The notes under the pieces: generated by a model
Database searches by the model: none
Told to the model about the DNA's origin: nothing
Seen by the model: only the letters and a program-made list of their open reading frames with translations
Program-made: the position numbers and the translations under genes
Shown here: one piece after another, positions 38,101 through 46,050 of the stretch
How positions within the stretch are numbered: the stretch's first letter is position 1
Layout of the letters: the number at the start of each line of letters is the position of its first letter
Source: Melittangium boletus DSM 14713
GTDB taxonomy: Bacteria; Myxococcota; Myxococcia; Myxococcales; Myxococcaceae
Assembly (NCBI RefSeq): GCF_002305855.1
Contig: NZ_CP022163.1
Span: 6,262,292 to 6,326,291, forward strand
Length of the DNA: 64,000 nucleotides
Direction of reading: 5' to 3'

Positions 38101-40486
38101 CGTGTTCGACGTGGTGTTCGCCGAGGGGCAACGCCGCTTCCTGGAAACGCTCACCCCCTACGCGCGGCAGTTCCTGCCGACCATGCCCCGGCCGGACGTG
38201 GAGCGCATCGGCAGCCTGCCCCCGTCCGTGGCGCTCGAGCAGCGCACCTCGCGCGCGGGCGGCACGAGCACCGTGGCCACCGTCACCGAGGTGGCTCACT
38301 ACCTGCGCCTGTTGTTCGCCAAGCTCGGCCAGCCCCACTGCCCGAACGATGGCGAGCCCATCGCCTCCACCACCCCCGAGGCCATGTACGCCCAGCTCAT
38401 CGCGATGAAGGGCGAGGGCACGCTGCTGGCCCCCGCGGTGCGCGCGCGCAAGGGCACCTACCTGGATGTCTTCACCGCCGCGGCCCGCGCGGGCATCGAG
38501 AAGGCCATCGCCGACGGCAAGGAAGTCTTCAACGATCGGCCGCCCCAGCTCGTGAAGTCGCGCGAGCACGACATCGACCTCGTCATGTACGAGGGCCGTC
38601 TGTCGAAGCTGCCGCGCGAGGTGTTCGACAAGGCGCTCACCTGGGGCAAGGGCGCCTTGAAGGCGCGCGTGGGCACGAAGGAGACGCTCCTGTCCAGCGA
38701 GCGCACCTGCCCCGTGTGTGGCTTCTCCGTGCCGGAGTTGGATCCGCGCTGGTTCTCCTTCAACACGAAGCAGGGCCGGTGCGAGGCGTGCGAGGGCACG
38801 GGCGTGCAGGGCGGCCCCGAGGCGCTGGCCGAGGGCCACACGGAGCGTTGCCGGACGTGCGAGGGTTCACGCCTGGAGCCGGTGCCGCGCGCCGTGCGGC
38901 TGGAGGGCTCGCGCTACCACGAGGTGGTGCAGCAGTCCGTCACGGCCACGCTGGCCCAGGTGCGGGAGTGGAAGTTCAAGGGAGACCGGGCGTTGCTCGG
39001 CGAGCCGTCACGCCAGGAGTTGTTGCGGCGCATGGAGTTCCTGGATCGGGTGGGTCTGGGCTACCTGTCGTTGGATCGCAACGCGGCCACGCTCTCGGGC
39101 GGGGAGATGCAGCGGTTGAGGCTGTCGGCGCAGCTGGGCGCGGGCCTCACCGGGGCCATGTATGTGCTGGACGAGCCCACCATCGGCCTGCACCCGCGTG
39201 ACACCCACCGGCTGCTCACCAACCTGCGCGAGCTGGTGCACACCGGCTCCACCGTGTTGGTGGTGGAGCACGACACGGACACCATCCGCGCGGCGGATCA
39301 CCTCATCGAGCTGGGGCCCACGGGAGGCCGGGGCGGTGGACGCATCCTCGCGGAGGGGCCTCCCGAGCAGGTCCTCCAGAACCCGGAGGCGCCCACGGCC
39401 CGGGCCCTGCGCGAGCCCGCCGTACTCCCGGCCGAGCCCCGGGGCGCGCCGACGAAGTGGATCGAGTTGAAGGGCGCCACCACCCACAACCTCAAGAACG
39501 TGGACCTGCGCATCCCCGTGGGCCGGCTCACCGTGGTGTCGGGCGTGTCGGGCTCGGGAAAGAGCACGCTCGTGCGGCAGGTGCTCTACCCGGCCCTGCG
39601 CGAGGAGTTGGGACTCGTGACGGCACGTCCGGGTGCCTACAAGTCCCTCTCGGGGGTGGACGCCATCCGCCGCGTGCTGTCGGTGGACCAGTCGCCCATC
39701 GGACGGACGCCGCGCTCGGTGCCCGCCACCTTCCTGGGTGTATGGGACGAGCTGCGGCGGGCGTTCGCCGCCACGCCGGAGTCGAAGGTGCGTGGCTTTG
39801 GCCCCACGCGCTTCTCCTTCAACTCGACGTCGGGCGGCCGGTGCACCGCGTGCGAGGGCCAGGGCGCCATCTCCCATGAGATGTCCTTCCTGCCGGACGT
39901 GGTCACCCCGTGCGAGGCCTGTGGTGGGGCGCGCTTCGACGCGGCCACGCTGGAGGTGCGCTACCACGGGTTGACCATTGGTGACGCGCTGCGTCTGTCC
40001 GCGGACGAGGCCAAGGACGTCTTCCACGCGTTGCCCAAGGTGGCCGCTCCGCTCTCGTGCCTGTCGGACTTGGGCGTGGGCTATTTGCAATTGGGCCAGG
40101 GCTCCAACACCCTGTCCGGAGGGGAGGCGCAGCGGCTCAAGCTGGCCGCGGAGCTGACGGCGTCCGCGCGCCACGAGCCCACCCTGTATGTGTTGGACGA
40201 GCCCACCACGGGTCTGCACCTGGGCGACGTGTCCAAGCTCATCGCCTTCCTGCGCCGGTTGGTGGACCGGGGAGACACGCTGGTGGTTATTGAACACCAC
40301 CCGAGCGTCATCGCCTCGGCGGACCATGTGGTGGAGCTGGGCCCCGAGGGCGGCGAGGCCGGAGGCCTGGTGGTGGCCGAGGGGACACCTCGCGAGGTGT
40401 CGCGGCTCAAGACGGCCACGGGCCGGGTGCTCCGGTCCTTGTTCTCCGACGAGGCCCCCGCGCGAAAGGTGGCGCGGAGCCGATGA
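35189..40486 (+). CDS. uvrA: Double-length excinuclease UvrA (two fused UvrA units)
   Basis: 1765 residues against about 940 for normal UvrA. Four ATPase modules are complete: Walker A near residues 31 (GVSGSGKSS), 617 (GPSGSGKST), 961 (GPSGSGKSS) and 1451 (GVSGSGKST), with LSGGE signatures near 468, 807, 1301 and 1641. Each half has its own CxxC-type zinc modules (for example CEACSGEG ... CPVCRGRRF near 717 and CTACEGQG ... CEACGGARF near 1551). The joint is near residue 930. Tandem UvrA of this size is known in Chlamydia and some other bacteria. The frame runs upstream to 34205, but the family N-terminus begins at the ATG at 35189. Recognises DNA lesions for nucleotide excision repair. Confidence 0.94.
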   Translation: MHKTHLVRARTHNLQSLSVDLAEGELVCLTGVSGSGKSSLALDTLYAEGQRRFVESFSPYARQFLERLERPPMDALEPVAAGVAVDRRAPVKSSRSTVATLADVEAYLSALFTREAMPVCPGCGVEAVRTDARVAAQATLDAEPEAPTVLTFPVRIADTAEYIDVRARLLKDGFHRVMVRGEVAELESLKPSEATDSAGVAHVVVDRVKLVKSQLGRVTAALETAWAQANGEAVAFTPVGPRRIRRGLVCPKCAREFEQARPGLFSYQSPTGACPTCRGFGRTIGIDWDKVIPNPNLSLEKGAIRPWTGKTSEWERKMLLAYARQHRIPLDVPWGKLTAAQREMVLQGEGDYDGGRVYPGVRAWFRWMESRTYKMHVRVLLSRYRAYSLCERCKGARLNEAALAWRVGGLNLADWHGLELSDARARLDSLRTQTGQGELVRRELAGRLGYLERVGLGYLTLDRPARTLSGGEAQRVSLTAALGTSLTGALFVLDEPTVGLHPADVGPLTGAMAELATRGNIALVIEHDPLVIRSAHRVLELGPGAGKHGGTLCFDGTPQALAKHAELPTGRLLSGTEEVKHSPRERTGELVVRNARAHNLQGVSVRVPLGVLCAITGPSGSGKSTLMDEIIYRHLARVLGEKDAEVPGEADGVDGLEAVGSVTFVDQSPLGRTSRGNAATYTKAWDRLRERFASEPEAEVRGLTAAHFSFNVDKGRCEACSGEGYETVEMQFLADVSLLCPVCRGRRFKEEVLAIRHHGLSVADVLEATVDEVLARFGDDKALVRALGPVSRLGLGYLTLGQPLSTLSGGEAQRLKLARALASEAKDSLFLIDEPSAGLHDADVRRVLAALHELVEQGASVLVVDHDLVVMRGADWIIDLGPGGGRNGGRLVAEGTPAQLARGPGLTAAALRGELPTVVVPPKKTKGMGEAPPAIEVEHAREHNLQDVSCRIPLGKMTVVTGPSGSGKSSLVFDVVFAEGQRRFLETLTPYARQFLPTMPRPDVERIGSLPPSVALEQRTSRAGGTSTVATVTEVAHYLRLLFAKLGQPHCPNDGEPIASTTPEAMYAQLIAMKGEGTLLAPAVRARKGTYLDVFTAAARAGIEKAIADGKEVFNDRPPQLVKSREHDIDLVMYEGRLSKLPREVFDKALTWGKGALKARVGTKETLLSSERTCPVCGFSVPELDPRWFSFNTKQGRCEACEGTGVQGGPEALAEGHTERCRTCEGSRLEPVPRAVRLEGSRYHEVVQQSVTATLAQVREWKFKGDRALLGEPSRQELLRRMEFLDRVGLGYLSLDRNAATLSGGEMQRLRLSAQLGAGLTGAMYVLDEPTIGLHPRDTHRLLTNLRELVHTGSTVLVVEHDTDTIRAADHLIELGPTGGRGGGRILAEGPPEQVLQNPEAPTARALREPAVLPAEPRGAPTKWIELKGATTHNLKNVDLRIPVGRLTVVSGVSGSGKSTLVRQVLYPALREELGLVTARPGAYKSLSGVDAIRRVLSVDQSPIGRTPRSVPATFLGVWDELRRAFAATPESKVRGFGPTRFSFNSTSGGRCTACEGQGAISHEMSFLPDVVTPCEACGGARFDAATLEVRYHGLTIGDALRLSADEAKDVFHALPKVAAPLSCLSDLGVGYLQLGQGSNTLSGGEAQRLKLAAELTASARHEPTLYVLDEPTTGLHLGDVSKLIAFLRRLVDRGDTLVVIEHHPSVIASADHVVELGPEGGEAGGLVVAEGTPREVSRLKTATGRVLRSLFSDEAPARKVARSR

Positions 40487-40530
40487 GGGCTCGGATTGGA
40501 AGAAACCTGCCCTGAATAGCCAGGATCTCC

Positions 40531-40554
40531 CGCCTCCATGAGGGGCGCTTTTTT
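40531..40554 (+). terminator. uvrA terminator
   Basis: CGCCTC and GAGGGGCG form an imperfect stem around CAT, followed by C and six T (40549-40554), 44 bp past the uvrA stop. The stem has two bulged bases, but the T tract makes termination likely. Confidence 0.65.
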
Positions 40555-40608
40555 CGCGTGGGGCCGTGCCTAGCTTCTCCTCCATTACAACTGGAGGGGG
40601 ACGTGGGG

Positions 40609-42384
40609 ATGATATTGGGTTCAATCGCGGTCGTCTCGGCGCTGCTCGCGAGCACAACGCCAGTCATGCCCGTCAGGGTTGGCAATGCACTCACCTTGCC
40701 CGCGCAGCGGCACGCGGTGCGGATCGACACCGGCGAGGGTCACGCGCCGACCTGGTTGCTCGCGATTCAACAGGAGGGGGAGGAGGGCCGGGGGCTGTCC
40801 TTCTACCGCTCGGATGACGAGGGCCGCACGTTCCGCTTCTCCGCCGCCATCCAACCCGACGCGAGCCACGCGGACCGAGCGGATCTGATCGCCGTGGGGC
40901 GGGACGTGGCGCTCGTCTATTCATGGGAGTCTCCGAGTCTCAAGGCCTCGTCCCGGCACGACGTGTACTTCCAGTGGTGGCGCTATCGGCCGGGAAGTCA
41001 TGACTGGGCACCGGAGCGGGCCGTGCGCATCTTCAACGCCGATGATTCCACGGCCTATACCCGGGCCTTGCTCGCGCGCGACTCGCTGGGGAGGTTGTGG
41101 GTGCAGGCCTTCCGTCTGACTTCGGAGGGGGGCTCCGCGGCGGTGCTGTCCGTCTCCACGGATGGTGGCGCGAGCTTCCAACGTCAGCCAGACCTGGGGC
41201 GGGTGAAGCGCCGCGGTGGCGGGCGGCTGTTGAGTGTGGGCTCGAAACTCGTCTTCCTCTACGCCATGCATGATGGCTTCGAGCCCACGCGCATGCGCAT
41301 CCGCGAGGACAGTGCTCCACTGGAGGAGTGGAGTCCCGTGAGGGACGCCTTTTCCGATGGCATCTACCATGGGGCGGCGCTGAGCGCGGTCGCGGATGGT
41401 CAGGGGGGCATGCACCTCGTCTACAAAGATGAGATGGAGCGCCTGTATTACCGGCACTTCGACGGCTCGAGCTTCGGTTCGCGCACGCTCCTGGAGTCGT
41501 CGCGGGACTGGGCGATGCAACCGGCCATCACCCGGGTGGGAGACGTGTTGTATGTCTTCTACAACGTCATGCGGGAGCCCCATGACTCCTACGCCATCCA
41601 TGTCCGGACCCTGAAGAATGGCCAGTTCAGCGAGCCGGTGGTGCTGGACACGAAGGAAACCTACAAGGGCTATCCCAATGCACTCGAGACCCTGCCCGGG
41701 GACGTGTCCGAGGTGCTCTGTTTCTTTGGCGAGGCGCCCGACGACAACTCGCGGGGGCACATGGTGCGGGTGAAGCTGGACACGCCAGGAGGGGGCTCGG
41801 ATGAGGACGAGGATGAGGATCCGCCCCCGCCGCCGGGTCAGACGCTCTTCACGGACAGCTTCTCGCGCGACTCATCGAGCGGCCTCGGCCCCGACTGGTC
41901 CTTGCGCGGGCTGTGGTTGGCCCATGGCAAGTACGCGGTGAGCGACCTGGACAATCCCGATGGAGACAACCAGGCCCTGGCCTCGCCCTCGCGCTGCCGG
42001 GATTGTCAGGCCGAGGCCTGGCTGCAGGCCTTCGCCGTGGACGAGGCGGGCGTGATGCTGCGAGCCCAGGAGGACGCGTCCTACGCGCTCGTATTCCTGC
42101 CCTCGGGGCGCATTCAAATCCGCCGCTACCATGAGGGGGGGCACACGGTGCTTGGCGAGGCTTCCAGCGGGCGGCCCTCCGCGTGGGAGGGCGCGACGTT
42201 CACCCTGGCGGCGTGGGGCACGTCGCCGGTGCGACTGGCCGCCTCGGTCAACGGGCAGGTGCGTCTGCGGGTGACGGACGCGAGCCCGGCGGCGATCCAG
42301 ACACCCGGGCGCGCGGGCTTGTTCACCCCCATCGCCGGTGTCTGGTTCGACGACTTCCTGGTGCGCGAGCTGAACGTGCCTTGA
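40609..42384 (+). CDS. Exported beta-propeller protein with C-terminal LamG-like domain
   Basis: 591 residues. A signal peptide (MILGSIAVVSALLA) leads to a sialidase-like propeller with Asp-box style turns (SDDEGRTFRF, STDGGASFQR), about residues 25-400. A linker GGGSDEDEDEDPPPPPGQ joins a C-terminal jelly-roll of the laminin-G / DUF1080 type (about 420-590), probably carbohydrate binding. The ATG at 40609 follows GGAGGGGG; the frame extends to a GTG at 40558. Sialidase catalytic residues could not be assigned, so an enzyme role is unproven. Likely secreted to the cell surface or medium. Confidence 0.78.
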   Translation: MILGSIAVVSALLASTTPVMPVRVGNALTLPAQRHAVRIDTGEGHAPTWLLAIQQEGEEGRGLSFYRSDDEGRTFRFSAAIQPDASHADRADLIAVGRDVALVYSWESPSLKASSRHDVYFQWWRYRPGSHDWAPERAVRIFNADDSTAYTRALLARDSLGRLWVQAFRLTSEGGSAAVLSVSTDGGASFQRQPDLGRVKRRGGGRLLSVGSKLVFLYAMHDGFEPTRMRIREDSAPLEEWSPVRDAFSDGIYHGAALSAVADGQGGMHLVYKDEMERLYYRHFDGSSFGSRTLLESSRDWAMQPAITRVGDVLYVFYNVMREPHDSYAIHVRTLKNGQFSEPVVLDTKETYKGYPNALETLPGDVSEVLCFFGEAPDDNSRGHMVRVKLDTPGGGSDEDEDEDPPPPPGQTLFTDSFSRDSSSGLGPDWSLRGLWLAHGKYAVSDLDNPDGDNQALASPSRCRDCQAEAWLQAFAVDEAGVMLRAQEDASYALVFLPSGRIQIRRYHEGGHTVLGEASSGRPSAWEGATFTLAAWGTSPVRLAASVNGQVRLRVTDASPAAIQTPGRAGLFTPIAGVWFDDFLVRELNVP

Positions 42385-42407
42385 GGAAAGGGGAGGGCTC
42401 GGGAGGC

Positions 42408-43043
42408 TCAGCCCGTGGCCCGCTCGTGCTCCGGGTGGGGCTCACAGGCGCGCAGCAGCACGGGCCAGAAGTGCTCCGCCATGCGCTGATAGCCCGCGTC
42501 CGAGGGGTGGAAGCCATCGGCGGAGAAGAAGTCGCCCGTGGGCAGCTCGACGCGGCTGGGCGTGTGCAGGTCCACGGGGTGCAGCCCATGGCGGGAGATG
42601 ACGCGCTCCAGCGCCTGGTTGAAGGCGCCGATGCGCTCCACGATGAGGGGCAGGGGGAGGAAGTTCGCCGCCAGCCGGGCCACGGGCGCCAGGGACATGT
42701 CGGGCAGGTTGGACACCACCACCCGGGCGCCAGTGGCCACGAGTCCGTGCGCGAGCTGGTCCATGTGGGACTCGAACTGTCCGGGCGTCACGCCGCGCCA
42801 CAAGTCATTGATGCCCACCCCGAGCGTCACGACATGGGGTGAGGCGCGCTGGGCACGCGCGAGCTGTCCGGACAGCACGGTGGCGCTGGTGGCGCCGCTC
42901 ACGGCCAGATTGAGCAGGCCCACGCCGTCACGGGTGCGGCGCAGCCGCTGGAAGAGGTGTTCCACGTAACCCCCCTGGCGGCCACCCACGCCCACACCCG
43001 AGGAGTCACCCAGGGCCACATATCGCAAGGAAAGTGCGCTCAT
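42408..43043 (-). CDS. SGNH/GDSL hydrolase
   Basis: 211 residues of the GDSL esterase/lipase fold. Block I is YVALGDSSGVG (nucleophile Ser), block III is GVGINDLW, and block V is DGFHPSDAGY (catalytic Asp and His). No signal peptide is evident. Likely deacylates or deacetylates a small ester. The open frame runs on to 43613, but the ATG at 43043 gives the standard N-terminus, with GAAGG six bases upstream. It converges on the propeller gene with a 23-bp gap and stands 77 bp downstream of the Spy-like gene on the same strand. Confidence 0.88.
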   Translation of the reverse strand: MSALSLRYVALGDSSGVGVGGRQGGYVEHLFQRLRRTRDGVGLLNLAVSGATSATVLSGQLARAQRASPHVVTLGVGINDLWRGVTPGQFESHMDQLAHGLVATGARVVVSNLPDMSLAPVARLAANFLPLPLIVERIGAFNQALERVISRHGLHPVDLHTPSRVELPTGDFFSADGFHPSDAGYQRMAEHFWPVLLRACEPHPEHERATG

Positions 43044-43120
43044 GAGCGACCTTCCATAGCGGCCCGGCGTCACCGCCGCAGCGGCGAGTGTTTCCCCGCT
43101 CGCTCGCTGGGCGGGCGACC

Positions 43121-43576
43121 TCAGTCTCCACGGCCGCTCTTCTTCCACTTCACCTTGCTCTCGTGGCGGGCCAGGAAGATGGCGAGCTGGGCCCGCTTCT
43201 GGGGCGTCAGGTCCTTGGCGAGCGCCTGGTGCAGCTCGCGGTCCAGCGTCGTGAGCTGGGCCCGTGCGTCGAACACGCTCTGGACCGCCTGATCCACCTG
43301 GGACTGCGTGGCGGGGTCTCCCTGGGCGGCACGCCGCAAGAGCTGCGCGGAGGCGCGGACCTGACGCAGCAGGGGGGCGCGGCGCTCGTCGAACTGGCGC
43401 ATCGTGTCCGCCATCCGCAGGGCCTGGGCCTCGTTCAATTCGAGCTCGTCCGCGAGCGACAACACCCGCTTCATCCGCGCCTGCTTCTCCGTGCGCTCCG
43501 CGCCCTCTCCGTCCGAGGCCATCGACGCCACGGGCAGCAGCGTCAGGGCGAGGACCAGCCAGTGACAGGATTTCAT
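43121..43576 (-). CDS. Spy/CpxP-like periplasmic protein
   Basis: 151 residues. A signal peptide (cleavage near VASMA-SD) precedes a helical, charged mature protein. Paired motifs LELNEAQALRM and LTPQKRAQLA are the LTxxQ signature of the Spy/CpxP/ZraP family, which acts as periplasmic chaperone or stress/metal sensor. The start overlaps the anti-sigma stop (ATGA), so it is the third gene of an ECF sigma / anti-sigma operon. In comparable operons such proteins tune the stress response. Confidence 0.82.
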   Translation of the reverse strand: MKSCHWLVLALTLLPVASMASDGEGAERTEKQARMKRVLSLADELELNEAQALRMADTMRQFDERRAPLLRQVRASAQLLRRAAQGDPATQSQVDQAVQSVFDARAQLTTLDRELHQALAKDLTPQKRAQLAIFLARHESKVKWKKSGRGD

Positions 43577-44118
43577 AGCGATTCTCCAAAGGGGGAAGAG
43601 TAGAGGAAGTCATCGGGCTCGACGTCCCAGGCGCCGGCCTCGTCCTCGAGGTCGTCCAGGCCGGAGTCGTCCTCGTCGAGCGCGTCGGACAACGGGTCCG
43701 CCATCGCCCACTGTTCCAGGGAGAAGGTGTCGTCCTCGGCCATGGCGGAGGAGGGCTCTCCCGGGGTGGAAGCGGGCACGGACGTCGTGTCGCGCCGCGC
43801 CACCGGCCCGAGGACGAGCAGGACCGCGGCGGCCACCGCCAGCAGTCCCCCCGTGGTGCGCATGCGCGCGGCCTGGCGGACCTGGTTCCGGCGCCAGACG
43901 CTCACCGTGGTGCGAGGCAGTGCCTCCAGGACGGCCTGCTCCCGGGCGGAGGGGGGAGGCAGCGCGGCCAGCCCGAGCACTTCCCGCTGGGCATCCACCT
44001 CGCGGCGGCAGGACGCGCAGGTCTCCAGGTGCGTCCGCACGCGCGCCTCGTCCGAGGGCTCGAGGGCGTCCGCGGCGAAAAGGGTCAGCACTTCTTCGGA
44101 CTCATGGCTCGCCATCAT
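43573..44118 (-). CDS. Anti-sigma factor with zinc-finger N-terminus
   Basis: 181 residues. The N-terminal zf-HC2 domain has the anti-sigma pattern H-x3-C-x2-C (HLETCASCRREV, about residues 30-41). One membrane helix (GGLLAVAAAVLLVLGPVA, about 89-106) is followed by a strongly acidic periplasmic tail (DALDEDDSGLDDLEDEAG). The cytoplasmic part should hold the sigma factor. The ATG at 44118 overlaps the sigma stop and has GAGGAGG upstream. The acidic tail might bind metal or the Spy-like protein. Confidence 0.85.
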   Translation of the reverse strand: MMASHESEEVLTLFAADALEPSDEARVRTHLETCASCRREVDAQREVLGLAALPPPSAREQAVLEALPRTTVSVWRRNQVRQAARMRTTGGLLAVAAAVLLVLGPVARRDTTSVPASTPGEPSSAMAEDDTFSLEQWAMADPLSDALDEDDSGLDDLEDEAGAWDVEPDDFLYSSPFGESL

Positions 44119-44717
44119 CGGCGCTCCTCCTCGGGCGTTTCGGCCACCTGCGCCCGGAGGCGCTTCACGGCGTGATGGAAGTTCACCTTCGCGTTGGTCT
44201 CGGTGATGCCGAGGGACTCGGCGATGTCCTTGAAGGCGAGTCCCGCGTCCACCCGGAGTGTCAGCACCTCGCGCTGACGGCGGGGCAGGGTGAGCACCGC
44301 GGCACGCACCCGCTGTTCCCGCTCCGAGCGCTCCAGGGCCTCTTGCGCGGATTCGTCGGGGGTTTCGGTCTCTGGCGCCTCCACCGCCCGGAGCCAGCGC
44401 CGGCCCTGGCGGGCGTGGTTCTTGGCCAGGTTGAGCGCGATGCGGATGAGCCACGCCCGGAAGGGCATGGGGCCCGAAAGGCTCCATCGGGAGAAGACCC
44501 GGCGCGAGGCCTCCAGGGCGCGCAGGAAGGCCTGCTGGGCGAGATCCGCCGCGTCCTCGGGCGCGGAGGCGTAGCGCCGCACGAGCGACAGGACCAGCAC
44601 CCGGTGCCGGGCCACCAACGTGCCGAAGGCCGCCTCGTCGCCCGCCAGGAAGGCGCGGCACAGGGCCTCGTCATCGGGCTCGGGACCGGCCTCCGCCAGT
44701 CGCAGGGTGTTCTCCAT
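44115..44717 (-). CDS. ECF (extracytoplasmic function) sigma factor
   Basis: 200 residues. Region 2 (DEAAFGTLVARHRVLVLSLVRRY ... DLAQQAFLRAL) and region 4 (LPRRQREVLTLRVDAGLAFKDIAESLGI, helix-turn-helix) are clear, joined by a short linker, as in ECF factors. The first gene of the sigma / anti-sigma / Spy-like operon with overlapping starts and stops. A GTG at 44726 is also in frame; GGAGGAGG lies 9-11 bases before the ATG at 44717 but only 2-4 before the GTG, so the ATG is preferred. Such operons usually autoregulate; the promoter should lie between 44727 and 44900. Confidence 0.88.
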   Translation of the reverse strand: MENTLRLAEAGPEPDDEALCRAFLAGDEAAFGTLVARHRVLVLSLVRRYASAPEDAADLAQQAFLRALEASRRVFSRWSLSGPMPFRAWLIRIALNLAKNHARQGRRWLRAVEAPETETPDESAQEALERSEREQRVRAAVLTLPRRQREVLTLRVDAGLAFKDIAESLGITETNAKVNFHHAVKRLRAQVAETPEEERR

Positions 44718-44885
44718 GGCCTTCACTCCTCCTCCAACCCCTGGGTGAAAGGGAAGTTAAAAACCCATTTTCCCCAGGGTGATTCCTTCCTTCGGAGGTC
44801 GTCCCGGTCACCCTACTTGAAAGGTGATGAAAGCGGGCGTATTCTCCAGGACGTTCGTTGCCCGTCGTGGGCGGGCAGGCGAGCA

Positions 44886-44902
44886 CCCGGGACAGTCCCG
44901 GG
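44886..44902 (+). promoter_or_regulatory. Leader hairpin before the coiled-coil gene
   Basis: CCCGGGA-CAG-TCCCGGG is a perfect 7-bp inverted repeat with a 3-nt loop. It ends six bases before the GAGGAGG ribosome binding site of the gene at 44922. It could affect mRNA stability or stop transcription arriving from the left. Confidence 0.4.
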
Positions 44903-44921
44903 AGGGCGAGGAGGAACACCG

Positions 44922-45353
44922 ATGGCGGAAGTGATGAGCGAGGACATGGGCATCCGGATCCTGCGGGCGGTGGAGGCCTTGGGGACGCGGATGGACAGGC
45001 TGGAAGCGCGGATGGACCGGATGGAGGCGCGCATGGACCAGATGGAAGCGCGCATGAACCGGATGGAGGCGCGCATGGACCAGATGGAAGCGCGCATGAA
45101 CCGGATGGAGGCGCGCATGGATAAGCAGGAAAAGTGGATGGAGCGGCTGGGCGGCGAGTTCATCGGCTTCCGGGACGACGTACGCGGTGACCTCCGGCAG
45201 TGGCGAGGTGAAGTGCGCGACGAACTCGTGCGTGTGAATGCCCGGATCAACGTGACCGCCGAGACGGTGGTGTTGATGGCCTCGGTGGTTCGTGGGCCAA
45301 AGGCTTTCAGCGACGACCTGGAGAACCATCTGCGCGAAATCAGCGCGCAGTGA
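44922..45353 (+). CDS. Coiled-coil protein with 21-bp heptad repeats
   Basis: 143 residues, no known domain. Residues about 24-72 are seven perfect heptads of the form MDRMEAR / MDQMEAR / MNRMEAR, a strong coiled coil, followed by a helical region. GAGGAGG seven bases upstream fixes the ATG at 44922; the open frame reaches back to 43920. The Met-rich a/d positions are unusual. It is divergent from the sigma operon. Function unknown; similar repeat proteins exist as small oligomeric or membrane-associated proteins, and a C-terminal segment (TAETVVLMASVVRG) is mildly hydrophobic. Confidence 0.72.
   Translation: MAEVMSEDMGIRILRAVEALGTRMDRLEARMDRMEARMDQMEARMNRMEARMDQMEARMNRMEARMDKQEKWMERLGGEFIGFRDDVRGDLRQWRGEVRDELVRVNARINVTAETVVLMASVVRGPKAFSDDLENHLREISAQ
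44991..45137 (+). repeat. Seven 21-bp heptad-coding repeats
   Basis: Units of 21 bp begin at 44991 and repeat to 45137. A 42-bp double unit is exactly duplicated (45033-45074 and 45075-45116), which implies recent slippage or unequal recombination. The repeat stays in frame and encodes MxxMEAR heptads. Confidence 0.9.
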
Positions 45354-45426
45354 GGTGGGCTCCTTCCGGTTGCCGCTCCCTCGGTTCGGCTGTCACAATG
45401 ACGGCGCTTACCGGGGGATGCACACC

Positions 45427-46008
45427 ATGGCAACGGATGGTGGGGCCGCGCGCATCAAGGGAAGTGTCCTGATCGCCCGCCTCAACCTGCTGACCAGGCA
45501 GGGCAGAACAGGATGCCTTCAAGAGGTCCTCCAACGATTGTCTCCCGAGGACCGCAAGGTTCTTGGGGGCGTCATCATGCCCATCGGGTGGTACCCCCTG
45601 GAATTGAACCTCCGGCTGGACGCGGCCATCGCCGACGCGCTCTCTCCCCGGGATCGGAACAAGGCCTTCATCGAGATGGGCCGCGCCTCCGCGGAGGAGA
45701 ACCTCAAGGGTCCCCATCACGTCTTCATCCGTCAGGGGGATCCCCACTTCCTGCTCAGCCATGCGCCGGAGATCTACCGGCTGTACTACGCGGTGGGTTC
45801 TCGCTCGTACGAGAAGACGGGCGAGCGCCGTGCGGTCCTGCGCACCGTGGGCGCCGAGCGCGTCACCGAGGCGGATTGTCTCACCATCATCGGGTGGTAC
45901 CAGCGCGCCATCGAGCTGAGCGGGGGCCGCGACGTGCGCATCGAGCACACGAAATGCCGCGCCCGGGGCCACGGCAGCTGCGAGTACGCTTGCACCTGGG
46001 AGGCCTGA
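45427..46008 (+). CDS. DUF2378 (TIGR02265) family protein
   Basis: 193 residues. It matches the myxobacterial paralogous family TIGR02265/DUF2378: an IKGSVLIARLNLL start, a middle with WYPLELNLRLDAAIADALSP and GRASAEENL, and a C-terminal CRARGHGSCEY metal-like motif akin to V4R/HNOB relatives. Function is unknown, but the family is expanded in myxobacteria and suspected in signalling. The ATG at 45427 has GGGGG at a useful spacing; ATG 45418 is the alternative. It lies 43 bp before the YcaO gene and may be co-transcribed with it. Confidence 0.85.
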   Translation: MATDGGAARIKGSVLIARLNLLTRQGRTGCLQEVLQRLSPEDRKVLGGVIMPIGWYPLELNLRLDAAIADALSPRDRNKAFIEMGRASAEENLKGPHHVFIRQGDPHFLLSHAPEIYRLYYAVGSRSYEKTGERRAVLRTVGAERVTEADCLTIIGWYQRAIELSGGRDVRIEHTKCRARGHGSCEYACTWEA

Positions 46009-46050
46009 CTCGGCATCCTGCGCCGCCGTCTCTCCGCCCCCGAGTCCCCC

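Noticed and set aside
35138..38839. Minus-strand open frame (1233 codons) opposite uvrA
   Set aside because: Shadow of uvrA; no domain and composition typical of antisense high-GC frames.
44991..45137. 21-bp repeats as regulatory iterons or an origin
   Set aside because: They are heptad codons inside a gene with a good ribosome site.
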